From Nocardiopsis dassonvillei_B (lineage in GTDB: Bacteria > Actinomycetota > Actinomycetes > Streptosporangiales > Streptosporangiaceae), in assembly GCF_964273065.1 (NCBI RefSeq), contig NZ_OZ186815.1, positions 5,084,001 through 5,148,000 of the forward strand: a stretch of DNA of 64,000 nucleotides, given 5' to 3'. The position numbers and the translations under genes were made by a program. The notes below the pieces were generated by a model. The model did not search any database, was not told where the DNA came from, and saw nothing but the letters and a program-made list of their open reading frames with translations. Positions within the stretch are counted from its first letter, which is position 1; each line of letters begins with the position of its first letter. Of the stretch, positions 25,498 through 34,501 are shown in pieces.

Positions 25498-26718
25498 ATG
25501 ACGTCCCCGACCGCGCCGCGCGCCACAGCGCGCACCGGCTACCTCCGGGTCCTTTCCGTTCCCGAGTTCCGCGTCCTCTTCCTGGCCGAGGTGCTGGCGA
25601 TCCTGGGCCAGGTCGCCGCGCAGATCACGCTGTCCCTCACCGTGTACGCGCGCACCGGCTCGCCGCTGCTGTCGGCGCTCGCCTTCGCCGTGGGGTTCCT
25701 GCCCCACCTGCTGGGCGCCACCCTGCTGTCGGCCTGGAGCGACCGGGTCCCCGCCCGCCGCCTCATGGTCCTCACCCAGGCGGCGACCGCCCTGCTCGTG
25801 GTGTGCATGGCGGTGCCGGGGGCACCCGTCCCCGTCATGCTGCTGCTGATGTTCGCCACGGGCGCGATCGCCCCCCTCTACCAGGGCACCAAGGCGGCTG
25901 CGGTGGCCGACGTGCTGCCGCCGGAGGGCTTCGCGCTGGGCCGCTCCCTGCTGCGGATGGCGGCCCAGCTCGCCCAGATCTGCGGGTTCGCGTTCGGCGG
26001 TGTGCTGTTCGCGGCCCTCTCTCCCACCCCGGCGCTGCTCGCGGGGGCCGGGCTGCTGCTGGCCTCCTGCCTGCTGCTGAGGTTCGGGCTCCCCCTCTCC
26101 CCGGCCCGCCGCGCCCCGGGGCCGGCCCCGTCGTCGCCGGTCGCCGAGTCCCTGCGCGGCGCCCGCGAGGCCCTGCGCTCCCCGCGCCTGCGCGTGCTGC
26201 TCGCCCTGACCTGGTTCCCGCCGGTGCTGGGCGTGTCCGCCGAGGCCCTGGCCGCACCCCTGGCCGACGGGCTGGGCGGCGGCCCCGCCCTGGTCGCCAT
26301 GCTGCTGTCGGCCACCCCGGTCGGCATGATCACGGGGACCCTCCTCGCCGGCTCCCTGCTCACCGACGCCCAGCGGGTGCGGGCCATCGTCCCGCTCGGC
26401 CTGCTCGCCTTCCTGCCGCTGCTCGGCCTGGGCCTGCACCCGGGGCCGGCGGTGCTGCTCGCCCTGCTCGTGCTGTCCGGGGCGGGGTACGGGTACGCGC
26501 TGGGCGTGGACCGGCTGCTGGTGGCGGCGATCCCCGAACAGCAGCGCGGCCAGGTCATGACGCTGGTGACCGCGGGGCTGATGATCTTCCAGGGGGTGGG
26601 GTTCGCACTGGCGGGGGCGCTCGCCGAGTTCCTGTCCCCGAACACGGTGGTGGTGCTCGCGGCCCTGGTCGGCATCACCGTCGTCCTGGCCGCCGGGACC
26701 CGGGCGGGACGCCCCTGA
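25498..26718 (+). CDS. MFS transporter
   Basis: 406-residue, 12-helix exporter-like protein. SDRVPARRLMVLTQAAT is the loop 2-3 signature; PLYQGTKAAAVADVLPPEGFALGRSLLRM is the helix 4-5 region common in MFS drug efflux proteins of the MefA/MFS_3 group. The ATG at 25498 follows TGGGGAC. It is divergent from the DUF5937/ArsR-type regulator. Substrate unknown. Confidence 0.9.
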   Translation: MTSPTAPRATARTGYLRVLSVPEFRVLFLAEVLAILGQVAAQITLSLTVYARTGSPLLSALAFAVGFLPHLLGATLLSAWSDRVPARRLMVLTQAATALLVVCMAVPGAPVPVMLLLMFATGAIAPLYQGTKAAAVADVLPPEGFALGRSLLRMAAQLAQICGFAFGGVLFAALSPTPALLAGAGLLLASCLLLRFGLPLSPARRAPGPAPSSPVAESLRGAREALRSPRLRVLLALTWFPPVLGVSAEALAAPLADGLGGGPALVAMLLSATPVGMITGTLLAGSLLTDAQRVRAIVPLGLLAFLPLLGLGLHPGPAVLLALLVLSGAGYGYALGVDRLLVAAIPEQQRGQVMTLVTAGLMIFQGVGFALAGALAEFLSPNTVVVLAALVGITVVLAAGTRAGRP

Positions 26719-26736
26719 ACCGGGCCCCGCCCGTGT

Positions 26737-26772
26737 CGGGGGGCGGGAGGTCGCGCGCCCTCCCGCCCCCCG
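26737..26772. terminator. Stem-loop between convergent genes
   Basis: Perfect 14-bp stem CGGGGGGCGGGAGG/CCTCCCGCCCCCCG with an 8-nt loop between MFS and GHL10 stop codons. Confidence 0.8.
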
Positions 26773-26785
26773 CGGAGAACCCCGT

Positions 26786-28393
26786 CTAGCGCACGTGCCT
26801 GGGGTTGCTCACGCCGCTCTCCCGGTGGGTCCGGTCCAGAGCGGTCGCGTAGTAGGTGCGGCCGCTTTCCTCCGCGGTGAACACCGCCCGGCCGTCCTCG
26901 CCCGCGGGCACCGTTCCGACCAGGGTGCGCGCGTCGGCCACGGCGCAGTCGGGATCGCGGCGGGGCTCCCCCTCCACCGCGTACACCGCGTAGTAGGCGG
27001 GCCGCTCGCCCCGGCCGGGGCGGATGGACAGCTCCACGCCGTCCCCCCGCGCCCCGCCGACCACCCGCGGAGCCCCCGGCGCCCGGCCTGGCAGGTCCTC
27101 GTGCAGGGGTACCAGTGCCGGGTACCGGTAGTGCTCCTCGCGCACGATCGCCATCGCCTCCGCCGCGTTGGTGCGCAGCGACGTCGCGCTGAAGTAGACG
27201 TCGCCCAGCACCCCGGGGTGGTCCCGGTTGAAGTCCAGGTGCCGGGACAGCTCGCGCGGGTCCGACCAGGCGCCCGCGTTCCCGACCTTGTAGGCGGCCT
27301 GGCCCACGTACAGGTGCACGCCGGTGCCCTCCACGACCTGCTCCCACCAGGGCACCAGCACCGCGTAGTCGGCGACCGGCAGGCCGATCTCCCAGTAGAC
27401 CTGCGGGTTGATGTAGTCCACCCACCCCTCGCGGACCCACCGGCGGCTGTCGGCGTACTGGGAGTCGTAGGACTGGAGCCCGTTGGTGGCGGACCCCCGG
27501 CGGTCGGTGCCGGAGTTGCGCCAGATGCCGAAGGGGCTGATGCCGAACTTGACGTGCGGCTTGGCGGCGTGCACCGCCTCGTCCATCTCCCGCACCATGG
27601 CGTTGACGTTGTCGCGCCGCCAGTCCCCGATGTCGTCGTGGTCGCCGCCGTACTCGGCGAAGGTGTCGGCGTCGGGGATCTCCTGGCCGCTCACCGGATA
27701 GGGGTAGAAGTAGTCGTCGAAGTGCACGCCGTCCATGTCGTAGTTCTCGACGGCGTGCATCATCGCGCCGATCACGAACTCCCGCACCTCGGGGATGCCG
27801 GGGTCGTAGTAGAGCCGTCCGCCGTAGGTGAAGGTCCAGTCGGGGTTGCGGCGGGCGGGGTGGTCGGCGGTCAGGCGGCCGAGGTCGTCGTGCATGGCCA
27901 CCCGGTAGGGGTTGAACCAGCCGTGGAACTCCAGGCCCCGCGCGTGGGCCTCCTCGACGGCGAACTCCAGGGGGTCGTAGCCGGGGTCCCGGCCCTGGGT
28001 CCCGGTGAGCCACTGCGACCAGGGTTCGTGGGGGGAGGGCCAGAAGGCGTCGGCGGTGGGCCGGATCTGCACGAACACCGCGTTCAGGCCGTTGGCGACG
28101 GCGCGGTCGTACAGGGCGGTCAGCTCGTCCTGCTGCTGCTCGGGGGTGAGCCCGGTGCGGCTGGGCCAGTCGATGTTGTGCACTCCCGCGATCCATTCGG
28201 CGCGCATCTGCCGCTTGGGCGGGGCCTCGGAGTCGACCCGGCACTCGGCGGTGCCGGCGGTGGTGCCGGGGACGGTCAGCGCCGCCGCGGGCGGTACGGG
28301 CATCAGGGCGGCGGCCAGGGTCGCGGCGAGGGCCCCGCCCAGGAGCGCGCCGCGCCGGGGGACGGGGGAGGTGGATCGGGACGGGTGCGCCAA
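26786..28393 (-). CDS. Exported GHL10-type (family 10-like, UPF0748) glycoside hydrolase
   Basis: 535-residue secreted protein. The N-terminus PVPRRGALLGGALAATLAAA is a twin-arginine-like signal with cleavage after PPAAA. The TIM-barrel domain (about 60-400) has the GHL10 landmarks MRAEWIAGVHNIDWPS, FHGWFNPYRV, DGVHFDDYFYPYP and WVDYINPQVYWE; the D-D pair in HFDDYF is in the active-site region. The last 90 residues resemble a fibronectin-type-3-like domain. Related YngK/DUF187 proteins are proposed to act on peptidoglycan or other polysaccharides. The start is TTG, with AAGGAG 5 nt upstream. Confidence 0.88.
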   Translation of the reverse strand: MAHPSRSTSPVPRRGALLGGALAATLAAALMPVPPAAALTVPGTTAGTAECRVDSEAPPKRQMRAEWIAGVHNIDWPSRTGLTPEQQQDELTALYDRAVANGLNAVFVQIRPTADAFWPSPHEPWSQWLTGTQGRDPGYDPLEFAVEEAHARGLEFHGWFNPYRVAMHDDLGRLTADHPARRNPDWTFTYGGRLYYDPGIPEVREFVIGAMMHAVENYDMDGVHFDDYFYPYPVSGQEIPDADTFAEYGGDHDDIGDWRRDNVNAMVREMDEAVHAAKPHVKFGISPFGIWRNSGTDRRGSATNGLQSYDSQYADSRRWVREGWVDYINPQVYWEIGLPVADYAVLVPWWEQVVEGTGVHLYVGQAAYKVGNAGAWSDPRELSRHLDFNRDHPGVLGDVYFSATSLRTNAAEAMAIVREEHYRYPALVPLHEDLPGRAPGAPRVVGGARGDGVELSIRPGRGERPAYYAVYAVEGEPRRDPDCAVADARTLVGTVPAGEDGRAVFTAEESGRTYYATALDRTHRESGVSNPRHVR

Positions 28394-28601
28394 CGTGGCT
28401 CCTTCCGGAGGCTGTCCTGCGGGTGGGGCCCGACGGGTTCCGGGTCGTGTCCTCGCGATGACGGTACGCGAACCGGCCCACCCAGAAGAAAACCTTCACG
28501 ATTTTCCGGAGTGTCGCAAGAGATCTACGTGCTTTTGGTGCCCGAGTGACCGATGTGCCCTCTGTGGCTTTCGCCCCGCCCCGTCCACCACACTGGCGAC
28601 C

Positions 28602-29408
28602 ATGACCGAGCCCCTCCGCTCCCACACCCTGCGGCGCGACACCGTCGAGCTGCACGTCCTCGACACCGGCGGCGACGGGCCGCCGGTCGTGATCCTGCAC
28701 GGGCTCGCGGGGAGCGCGCGCGAGTTCGAGCCGACCGCCCGCGCCCTGGCCCCCGACTTCCGGGTGCTGCTGCCGGACCAGCGCGGCCACGGCCGCAGCA
28801 CCCGCCGCCCGGAGGACACCTCGCGTGCCGCCTTCGCCGCCGACGCCGCCGCGGTCGCCGAGGGGATCGCCGGGGGACCGGTGCGGCTGGTCGGCCAGTC
28901 GATGGGGGCGCACACCGCACTGCTCACCGCGGCCGCCCGCCCCGACCTCGTCGAACGCCTGGTGCTGCTGGAGGGGCACCCGGCGGGGAGCGGCGGACCG
29001 GACGAGGCCGCGCGGATCGGCGCGTTCTTCGCCTCCTGGCCGCTGCCCTTCCCCGACCGGGAGGCGGCCCGCGCCTTCCTCGGCGCGGACGTGCTGTCCG
29101 CGGCCTGGGCCGCGGACCTGGAGCAGGGGCCGGACGGGCTGCGCCCCCGGTTCGACGCCGACGTGATGGAGGAGGTCGCCGCCACCCTCCGGGAGCCCCG
29201 CTGGGCCGAGTGGGAGTCGGTGGCGGCGCCGGCCCTCGCGGTCTTCGCCGACCAGGGCATCTTCACCGACACGCAGAAGAAGGAGATGGTCGACCGCCGC
29301 CCGGCCACCGTCCGCGTCGACCTCGACGCCTCCCACGAGGCCCACCTGGAGGACCCCGACACCTGCATCGCCCTGCTGCGCGGCTTCCTCCTCAGCGCAC
29401 GATCTTGA
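28602..29408 (+). CDS. Alpha/beta hydrolase
   Basis: 268-residue cytoplasmic hydrolase. The oxyanion motif HGLAGSAREFEP, nucleophile elbow GQSMGAH (Ser near 103), acid in VFADQGIF and His in DASHEAHLEDP form a complete triad. The DQRGHGRS loop is typical of the ester/lactone/epoxide hydrolase group. No Shine-Dalgarno is seen; CACACT ends 7 nt before the ATG, suggesting a leaderless mRNA. Its 3' end overlaps the convergent NAD(P)-binding gene by 17 bp. Substrate unknown. Confidence 0.87.
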   Translation: MTEPLRSHTLRRDTVELHVLDTGGDGPPVVILHGLAGSAREFEPTARALAPDFRVLLPDQRGHGRSTRRPEDTSRAAFAADAAAVAEGIAGGPVRLVGQSMGAHTALLTAAARPDLVERLVLLEGHPAGSGGPDEAARIGAFFASWPLPFPDREAARAFLGADVLSAAWAADLEQGPDGLRPRFDADVMEEVAATLREPRWAEWESVAAPALAVFADQGIFTDTQKKEMVDRRPATVRVDLDASHEAHLEDPDTCIALLRGFLLSARS

Positions 29409-30021
29409 ACCCGAACCTGTGGGTGCCCAGGGTCCTGTACAGGGTCATCCACATCGGCAGCATCATCTCCGTGGCACGGGCCGTGCCGATCCCGCCCAGG
29501 TCGATCACGTCGGACCAGCCCGACTCCCGCAGCAGGCCGCCGACCTGCGCCTTGGCGGAGGCGTCGTCACCGCTGAGGAAGACGGAATGGTCGCCTCCCG
29601 CGATTCCGGGCGCGGTCATCACCTCCGCCGCCAGGGTGTTGAAGGTCTTCACCACCCGCGTTCCGGGCAGTGCCCGCTGGAGTCGTTCGCCGAGACTGTC
29701 GGTGTTGACGGGGTCAAGGACGATCTCATCCTCCCGGGAGAAGTCGAACGGGCTCGACACGTCCATGAGGACCTTCCCTGCCAGGGCATCGGCCAGGGGG
29801 GTGAGCGCCGCGACGCAGGCGGGACCGGAGATCGCGTTCACGGCCAGGTCCGCACCGCGCACCGCCTCGGCGAAGGTGGTGACCGGCGCGCCGAACGAGG
29901 GGTTCCGCGCGAGGGCGGCGGCGGGGTCCCGGGTGCCGACCGCCACATCGTGCCCCGCCTCCAGGAAGGCGGGGAGCAGGGTGCGGGCGACCTCACCGGT
30001 GCCCAGGATCGCTATGCGCAC
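29392..30021 (-). CDS. NAD(P)-binding oxidoreductase (F420H2:NADP reductase-like)
   Basis: 209-residue Rossmann protein starting MRIAILGTGEVARTLLPAFLEAGHDVAVGTR, the pattern of NADPH-dependent F420 reductase (Fno) and YmfM-like NADP oxidoreductases. GTRVVKTFNTLAAEVM matches the conserved KAFNT region, and DVIDLGGIGTAR the final strand. It could transfer hydride between NADPH and F420, a common actinomycete cofactor, but F420-binding residues cannot be confirmed here. The GTG start at 30021 has AAGGGG 7 nt upstream. It is divergent from argG. Confidence 0.8.
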   Translation of the reverse strand: MRIAILGTGEVARTLLPAFLEAGHDVAVGTRDPAAALARNPSFGAPVTTFAEAVRGADLAVNAISGPACVAALTPLADALAGKVLMDVSSPFDFSREDEIVLDPVNTDSLGERLQRALPGTRVVKTFNTLAAEVMTAPGIAGGDHSVFLSGDDASAKAQVGGLLRESGWSDVIDLGGIGTARATEMMLPMWMTLYRTLGTHRFGFKIVR

Positions 30022-30142
30022 GGAGACGCCCCTTTCCGTCGCTCCGGGCCGCCCCGGAGCCGTCATCCCGGACCCTACCCCCGCTCCTTCCGGGCGGTCG
30101 GCCCGACCCGGGGCGGTGACGGGGATGACGAGGCTCACAGGT

Positions 30143-30190
30143 GGGATGCGCATCCCGCGTTGCATGTGCATTCATCATGATGCATACTTA
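30143..30190 (+). promoter_or_regulatory. argG promoter with ARG-box-like operator
   Basis: TTGCAT (30160-30165) and TACTTA (30185-30190) are separated by 19 nt, the -10 ending 5 nt before the ATG. The region between reads TGCATTCAT and ATGATGCA, resembling ArgR boxes with their paired TGCAT half-sites. A perfect 14-bp palindrome GGGATGCGCATCCC (30143-30156) lies just upstream. Confidence 0.6.
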
Positions 30191-30195
30191 TTGCC

Positions 30196-31644
30196 ATGTC
30201 CAAGGTACTCACCTCTCTGCCCGTCGGTGAACGTGTCGGCATCGCCTTCTCCGGGGGTCTCGACACCTCGGTGGCGGTCGCGTGGATGCGCGAGAAGGGC
30301 GCCGTCCCGTGCACCTACACCGCCGACATCGGCCAGTACGACGAACCCGACATCGCCTCGGTCCCCGGCCGCGCCCATGACTACGGCGCGGAGATCGCCA
30401 GGCTCGTCGACGGCCGTGCCGCCCTGGTGGAGGAGGGGCTGGCGGCCTTGGCCTGCGGCGCCTTCCACATCCGCTCCGGCGGGCGCCCCTACTTCAACAC
30501 CACCCCCCTGGGCCGCGCCGTCACCGGCACCCTGCTGGTGCGCGCCATGCTGGAGGACGGGGTGCAGATCTGGGGCGACGGCTCCACCTACAAGGGCAAC
30601 GACATCGAGCGGTTCTACCGTTACGGCCTGCTGGCCAACCCCGCCCTGCGGATCTACAAGCCCTGGCTGGACGCCGACTTCGTCAACGAGCTCGGCGGCC
30701 GCAAGGAGATGTCCGAGTGGCTCCAGCAGCGCGACCTCCCCTACCGGGACAGCACCGAGAAGGCCTACTCCACTGACGCCAACATCTGGGGCGCCACCCA
30801 CGAGGCCAAGGCACTGGAGCACCTGGACACCGGCATCGAGATCGTCGAGCCCATCATGGGCGTCCGCTTCTGGGACCCCGAGGTGGAGATCGCCCCCGAG
30901 GACGTCACGGTCGGCTTCGAGCAGGGCCGCCCCGTCACCATCAACGGCAAGTCCTTCGCCTCCGCCGTGGACCTGGTCCTGGAGGCCAACGCCATCGGCG
31001 GCCGCCACGGCCTGGGCATGTCCGACCAGATCGAGAACCGCATCATCGAGGCCAAGAGCCGCGGCATCTACGAGGCCCCCGGCATGGCCCTGCTGCACGC
31101 CGCCTACGAGCGACTGGTCAACGCCATCCACAACGAGGACACCCTCGCCGCCTACCACACCGAGGGCCGCCGCCTGGGCCGCCTCATGTACGAGGGCCGC
31201 TGGCTGGAGCCGCAGGCGCTCATGCTCCGCGAGTCGCTCCAGCGCTGGGTGGGCACCGCCGTCACCGGCGAGGTGACCCTGCGCCTGCGCCGCGGCGAGG
31301 ACTACTCGCTCCTGGACACCGCCGGTCCCGCGTTCAGCTACCACCCGGACAAGCTGTCCATGGAGCGCACCGAGGACTCCGCCTTCGGCCCGACCGACCG
31401 GATCGGCCAGCTCACCATGCGCAACCTCGACATCGCCGACTCCCGCGCCAAGCTGGAGGAGTACGCCCGGCTCGGCATGGTCGGCACCGGGGAGGCCGCC
31501 TCCGTGGGCGCCGCCCAGGCCGCATCCACCGGCCTCATCGGTGCCATGCCCGAGGGCGGCGCCGAGACGATCGCCTCCCGTGGCCAGGCCCCCGAGGACG
31601 AGCTGCTCCTCGACCAGGCCGCCATGGAGTCCGGCACGGACTGA
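30196..31644 (+). CDS. argG: Argininosuccinate synthase (long, E. coli-type)
   Basis: 482-residue enzyme joining citrulline and aspartate with ATP in arginine synthesis. The PP-loop AFSGGLDTS (17-25) binds ATP; STYKGNDIERFYRYG and ANIWGATHEAKALEHL are type-2 ArgG landmarks. This is the E. coli-like long form rather than the roughly 400-residue actinobacterial form, so it may be a second or transferred copy. The C-terminal extension (about residues 440-482) is Ala/Gly-rich. It is monocistronic, with no other arg genes nearby, preceded by ARG-box-like sequence and followed by a strong stem-loop. The start is probably leaderless. Confidence 0.95.
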   Translation: MSKVLTSLPVGERVGIAFSGGLDTSVAVAWMREKGAVPCTYTADIGQYDEPDIASVPGRAHDYGAEIARLVDGRAALVEEGLAALACGAFHIRSGGRPYFNTTPLGRAVTGTLLVRAMLEDGVQIWGDGSTYKGNDIERFYRYGLLANPALRIYKPWLDADFVNELGGRKEMSEWLQQRDLPYRDSTEKAYSTDANIWGATHEAKALEHLDTGIEIVEPIMGVRFWDPEVEIAPEDVTVGFEQGRPVTINGKSFASAVDLVLEANAIGGRHGLGMSDQIENRIIEAKSRGIYEAPGMALLHAAYERLVNAIHNEDTLAAYHTEGRRLGRLMYEGRWLEPQALMLRESLQRWVGTAVTGEVTLRLRRGEDYSLLDTAGPAFSYHPDKLSMERTEDSAFGPTDRIGQLTMRNLDIADSRAKLEEYARLGMVGTGEAASVGAAQAASTGLIGAMPEGGAETIASRGQAPEDELLLDQAAMESGTD

Positions 31645-31659
31645 GTCCCCCGCGTCCCT

Positions 31660-31688
31660 GTGGCGCGCGGCCGTGGGCCGCGCGCCAC
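31660..31688. terminator. Stem-loop between argG and convergent GNAT gene
   Basis: Perfect 13-bp stem GTGGCGCGCGGCC/GGCCGCGCGCCAC with loop GTG. Confidence 0.85.
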
Positions 31689-31693
31689 ATCGG

Positions 31694-32329
31694 TCAGCCC
31701 CGGGGGGCGGGCCGCTCCTGGGCGAGCCGCATCGACACGTACTCGTCGATCCCGCTGAACCTGGAGTACGGGGCCCTGCGCCGCCGGTGCTCCCGGAATC
31801 CGAGCCGCCGGTAGAGCCCCAGCGCCGCCTCGTTGTTCGTGGCGATGTCCTCCAGCACGTACTCGTCGTACCCGGGCAGGTCGAGCAGGTGGAGCAGGAC
31901 CGCCTTGGCCGCCCCCCTGCCCCGGTGCCTCAGGGAGGAGGCCACGAACCCGATCTCGGCCTTGCCCTCCCGCGGTTCCCGCACAGCCCCCTGGAACCAG
32001 CTGCGGAACACCCGGTCGGCGATGGTCCCCCTGACCGCGCCGAGGTGCCGCCGCAGGGTCTTCGCGTCGGGCCGGATGCACTCCTCGTCGCCGACGGTGA
32101 GCGAGGCCAGCCCCGCCGGCTCGCCGTCGACCAGTGCCACGTGGAACCGTTCCAGCACCAGCATGTGCGCGATGGCGTCGGCCAGGACCTCCGGGTCCTT
32201 GGAGAAGGCGGCCAGGTCCGGCCCGAACCCATCCACGAACACCCGCGCGACCTCCCGCCGGCGCGCCTCGCCCAGTACGTCGCCGCGTACGACCTCGATC
32301 ATCCCGGCCCTCCCCGTCTCACCTGTCAT
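31694..32329 (-). CDS. GNAT family N-acetyltransferase
   Basis: 211-residue acetyl-CoA-dependent transferase. AEIGFVASSLRHRGRGAAKAVLLHLL (about 125-150) contains the pyrophosphate loop RHRGRGAA, and IATNNEAALGLYRRLGFREH is the C-terminal motif B. The ATG at 32329 overlaps the TetR stop and has GAGGAGG 6 nt upstream; a second ATG at 32302 (MIEVVRGD) also has a good GGGAGG and fits the family N-terminus better, so the start is ambiguous. It is in an operon with, and translationally coupled to, the TetR gene. Substrate unknown. Confidence 0.87.
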   Translation of the reverse strand: MTGETGRAGMIEVVRGDVLGEARRREVARVFVDGFGPDLAAFSKDPEVLADAIAHMLVLERFHVALVDGEPAGLASLTVGDEECIRPDAKTLRRHLGAVRGTIADRVFRSWFQGAVREPREGKAEIGFVASSLRHRGRGAAKAVLLHLLDLPGYDEYVLEDIATNNEAALGLYRRLGFREHRRRRAPYSRFSGIDEYVSMRLAQERPAPRG

Positions 32330-32966
32330 CGGTGTCCTCCTCGATCAGCGGGGCCAGGAGCACGGTGGCGCTCGGCACGGCGAACCCCTCGCCCAGGACG
32401 GAGCGCATCGTCACCAGCCCGCCGAGGGCGGCGAAGAGGCAGGTCGCCAGCTCGTCCGCCGGACCGCGGCGGAACCCGCCCAGCTCCTGGCCGCGCTCGA
32501 TCAGCTCCACCGCCGCGCGGATGAGCTCCCGGTGCCCGTCGACCAGGTCCCGGACCGCGGGCAGCACCTCCTCCGGCCCGTCGCCTCCGGCGACCCCGTG
32601 GGCGAACGCCTGGTTCATGAGCAGGAAGAAGTCCACGAACCCCTGATCGCCGACCACGTCCCGCAGGAACCCCTCACAGAAGCCGCGCAGCAGCTCCGCG
32701 GGGGAGTCGCAGGACTCGGGGGCGCGGAACCGCGCGACGGTGAGGGCCAGTCCGGCCGCCGCCTCCCCGACCAGGTCGCCGTACAGCTCCTCCTTGGTGG
32801 CGAAGTGCCGGTAGACGAGCCCGGTGCTCATGCCCGCCTCGGCCGCGATCCGCCGCATGTTGACCGCCGCGTACCCCTGGTGGGCGAAAAGTCGCATCGC
32901 CGCCGCCCGGACCCGTTCCCGGGTGGCGGCCCGCATCGCCTCGTTCTGCTCCGGACTGCGCGGCAA
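32319..32966 (-). CDS. TetR/AcrR family regulator
   Basis: 215 residues from the TTG at 32966. The HTH AVNMRRIAAEAGMSTGLVYRHF lies in the first 60 residues; the rest is a helical ligand domain. I prefer the TTG (GAGGGG just upstream) to the ATG at 33008, because that ATG falls inside the predicted -10 and operator. It precedes and overlaps the GNAT gene, so the pair is an operon that the regulator probably controls. Confidence 0.85.
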   Translation of the reverse strand: MPRSPEQNEAMRAATRERVRAAAMRLFAHQGYAAVNMRRIAAEAGMSTGLVYRHFATKEELYGDLVGEAAAGLALTVARFRAPESCDSPAELLRGFCEGFLRDVVGDQGFVDFFLLMNQAFAHGVAGGDGPEEVLPAVRDLVDGHRELIRAAVELIERGQELGGFRRGPADELATCLFAALGGLVTMRSVLGEGFAVPSATVLLAPLIEEDTDDR

Positions 32967-32991
32967 CGGCCCCTCGTTTCCCCGATTTTTC

Positions 32992-33034
32992 AATGAACAG
33001 TTGTTCATTCTATTCGGGAAGCCCTTGGGCGCAA
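32992..33034 (-). promoter_or_regulatory. TetR-GNAT promoter with overlapping palindromic operator
   Basis: TTGCGC (33034-33029), 16-nt spacer, TAGAAT (33012-33007). The operator AATGAACA-GT-TGTTCATT (32992-33009) overlaps the -10 and start point, ideal for autorepression. Confidence 0.7.
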
Positions 33035-33074
33035 GGGATTTCCCTCCCTCCGGCGCCGGGCGTACCCTGCGGAC

Positions 33075-33905
33075 ATGGACGCGCACGCCGACACCCTGGT
33101 CGCCAGGCCGAACGTGCCGGGCGTCGTCGAGGTCTTCCACACCCACATGCTCGGGCACGCCTACCCGATGCACACCCACGACACCTGGACGCTGCTCGTC
33201 CTCGACTCCGGCCTGGTCCGCTACGACCTGGGACGGCACGAGCACGGCGCGCTGGAGCGCACCGTCACCCTGCTGCCCCCGCACGTCCCGCACAACGGCA
33301 CCCCCACCTCGGAGCAGGGCCTGCGCAAACGCGTCGTCTACCTGGAGCCCGCGCGGATCGGCGCCGACCTGGTGGGCCGCTCCGTCGACCGCCCCGCCCT
33401 GGACGACGCGGCGCTGCGGCGGCGCATCCACGCGCTGCACCGGGCCCTGCTCGAACCCGGCGGGGAACTGGAGGCCGAGAGCCGCCTGGCGCTCATCACC
33501 GAACGCCTGCGCGGCCACCTGCTGGGCGACCCCGAGCCCCCGCCGCCCGGCGACCGCTCGGTACTGGCCGGGAGCCTGCGCGACCTGCTGGACGCCCGGG
33601 TGGTGGAGGGGGTCTCGCTCGACGAGGCCGCCGCCCGACTGCACGCCCACCCCGCCCACCTGGTGCGGGCCTTCGGCCGCAGGTTCGGCATGCCCCCGCA
33701 CCGCTACCTGGTGGGGCGCCGGGTGGACCTGGCCCGCCGCCTGATCCTCCAGGGGCGCAGCCCGGCCGCCGCGGCCGCGGCGGCCGGATTCCACGACCAG
33801 GCGCACCTGCACCGGCACTTCACACGCATCCTGGGGCTGTCCCCGGGCCGGTTCGCGCGGGCCCTGCGCACGGCCCCGGTCAGCGGTGCATCCGGGCGCC
33901 CTTGA
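33075..33905 (+). CDS. AraC family transcriptional regulator
   Basis: 276 residues. The N-terminal cupin domain (about 15-100) contains HTHMLGHAYPMHTHDTW, the AraC_binding metal-site pattern; the C-terminal double HTH runs from VSLDEAAARLHAHPAHLVRAF to GFHDQAHLHRHFTRILGLSPGRF (about 180-265). TACCCT ends 6 nt before the ATG with no ribosome site, so the mRNA is probably leaderless. Its 3' end overlaps the convergent DUF2000 gene by 26 bp. It may regulate the divergent TetR-GNAT operon or itself. Confidence 0.9.
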   Translation: MDAHADTLVARPNVPGVVEVFHTHMLGHAYPMHTHDTWTLLVLDSGLVRYDLGRHEHGALERTVTLLPPHVPHNGTPTSEQGLRKRVVYLEPARIGADLVGRSVDRPALDDAALRRRIHALHRALLEPGGELEAESRLALITERLRGHLLGDPEPPPPGDRSVLAGSLRDLLDARVVEGVSLDEAAARLHAHPAHLVRAFGRRFGMPPHRYLVGRRVDLARRLILQGRSPAAAAAAAGFHDQAHLHRHFTRILGLSPGRFARALRTAPVSGASGRP

Positions 33906-34320
33906 CGACCTTGTCCACAGCGTTCTTCGGCCCGTACACGGCGATCCCGACCAGGTCCAGCGAGTCCCGGGCGACCGCCCGCACCGCCGCCCGGTTGTCC
34001 CGGTCGTTGCCGGTGGCGAACAGGTCGGAGGTGAAGACGGCGACGGCCAGACCCCGCGACACCGCCCGCCCGTGGGCCCGGGTGAGGACCTCCTTGTCCC
34101 CCTCGAACACCAGCACCGGCTGGCGGAACATCGGCAGGTAGACGGTGCCGTCACCGTCCTCGTAGGGCTCACCGACGACGTCGGGTTCATGGGTCCCCAG
34201 GCCGCTGACCAGGAACGAGGCCACGTTCAGCCGCTGCCACACGGCGAGGTCGTCGCGCAGCAGGACGGCGATCCTGGTGTCGAAGCGCACGGGCGCCCCG
34301 GGGTGTTCGTTGTTCTCCAT
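33880..34320 (-). CDS. DUF2000 family protein
   Basis: 146-residue soluble protein. RIAVLLRDDLAVWQRLNVASFLVSGLG, EPYEDGDGTVYLPMFRQPVLVF and the LDLVGIAVYGPKNAVDKV end are all DUF2000 hallmarks. The fold is related to peptidyl-tRNA hydrolase 2-like proteins, but no activity is established. It overlaps the AraC gene tail-to-tail. Confidence 0.85.
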   Translation of the reverse strand: MENNEHPGAPVRFDTRIAVLLRDDLAVWQRLNVASFLVSGLGTHEPDVVGEPYEDGDGTVYLPMFRQPVLVFEGDKEVLTRAHGRAVSRGLAVAVFTSDLFATGNDRDNRAAVRAVARDSLDLVGIAVYGPKNAVDKVVKGARMHR

Positions 34321-34501
34321 GGCACCATGCTCACGCCCCTGCCGGGCGGCGGTCTTGTACGTTCTTCTCCTCTTCGCCTCCGCTCTGCCGCGGGGTGGGG
34401 CGGGCCCCACCCCGGGGCCTCGCCCCGGCCCCCGTGACCGCCCCCGCCGGATCCGCTTGCATGGCGTACGGACCTATCCGGCCGGAGAGAGGCGGAACGA
34501 C

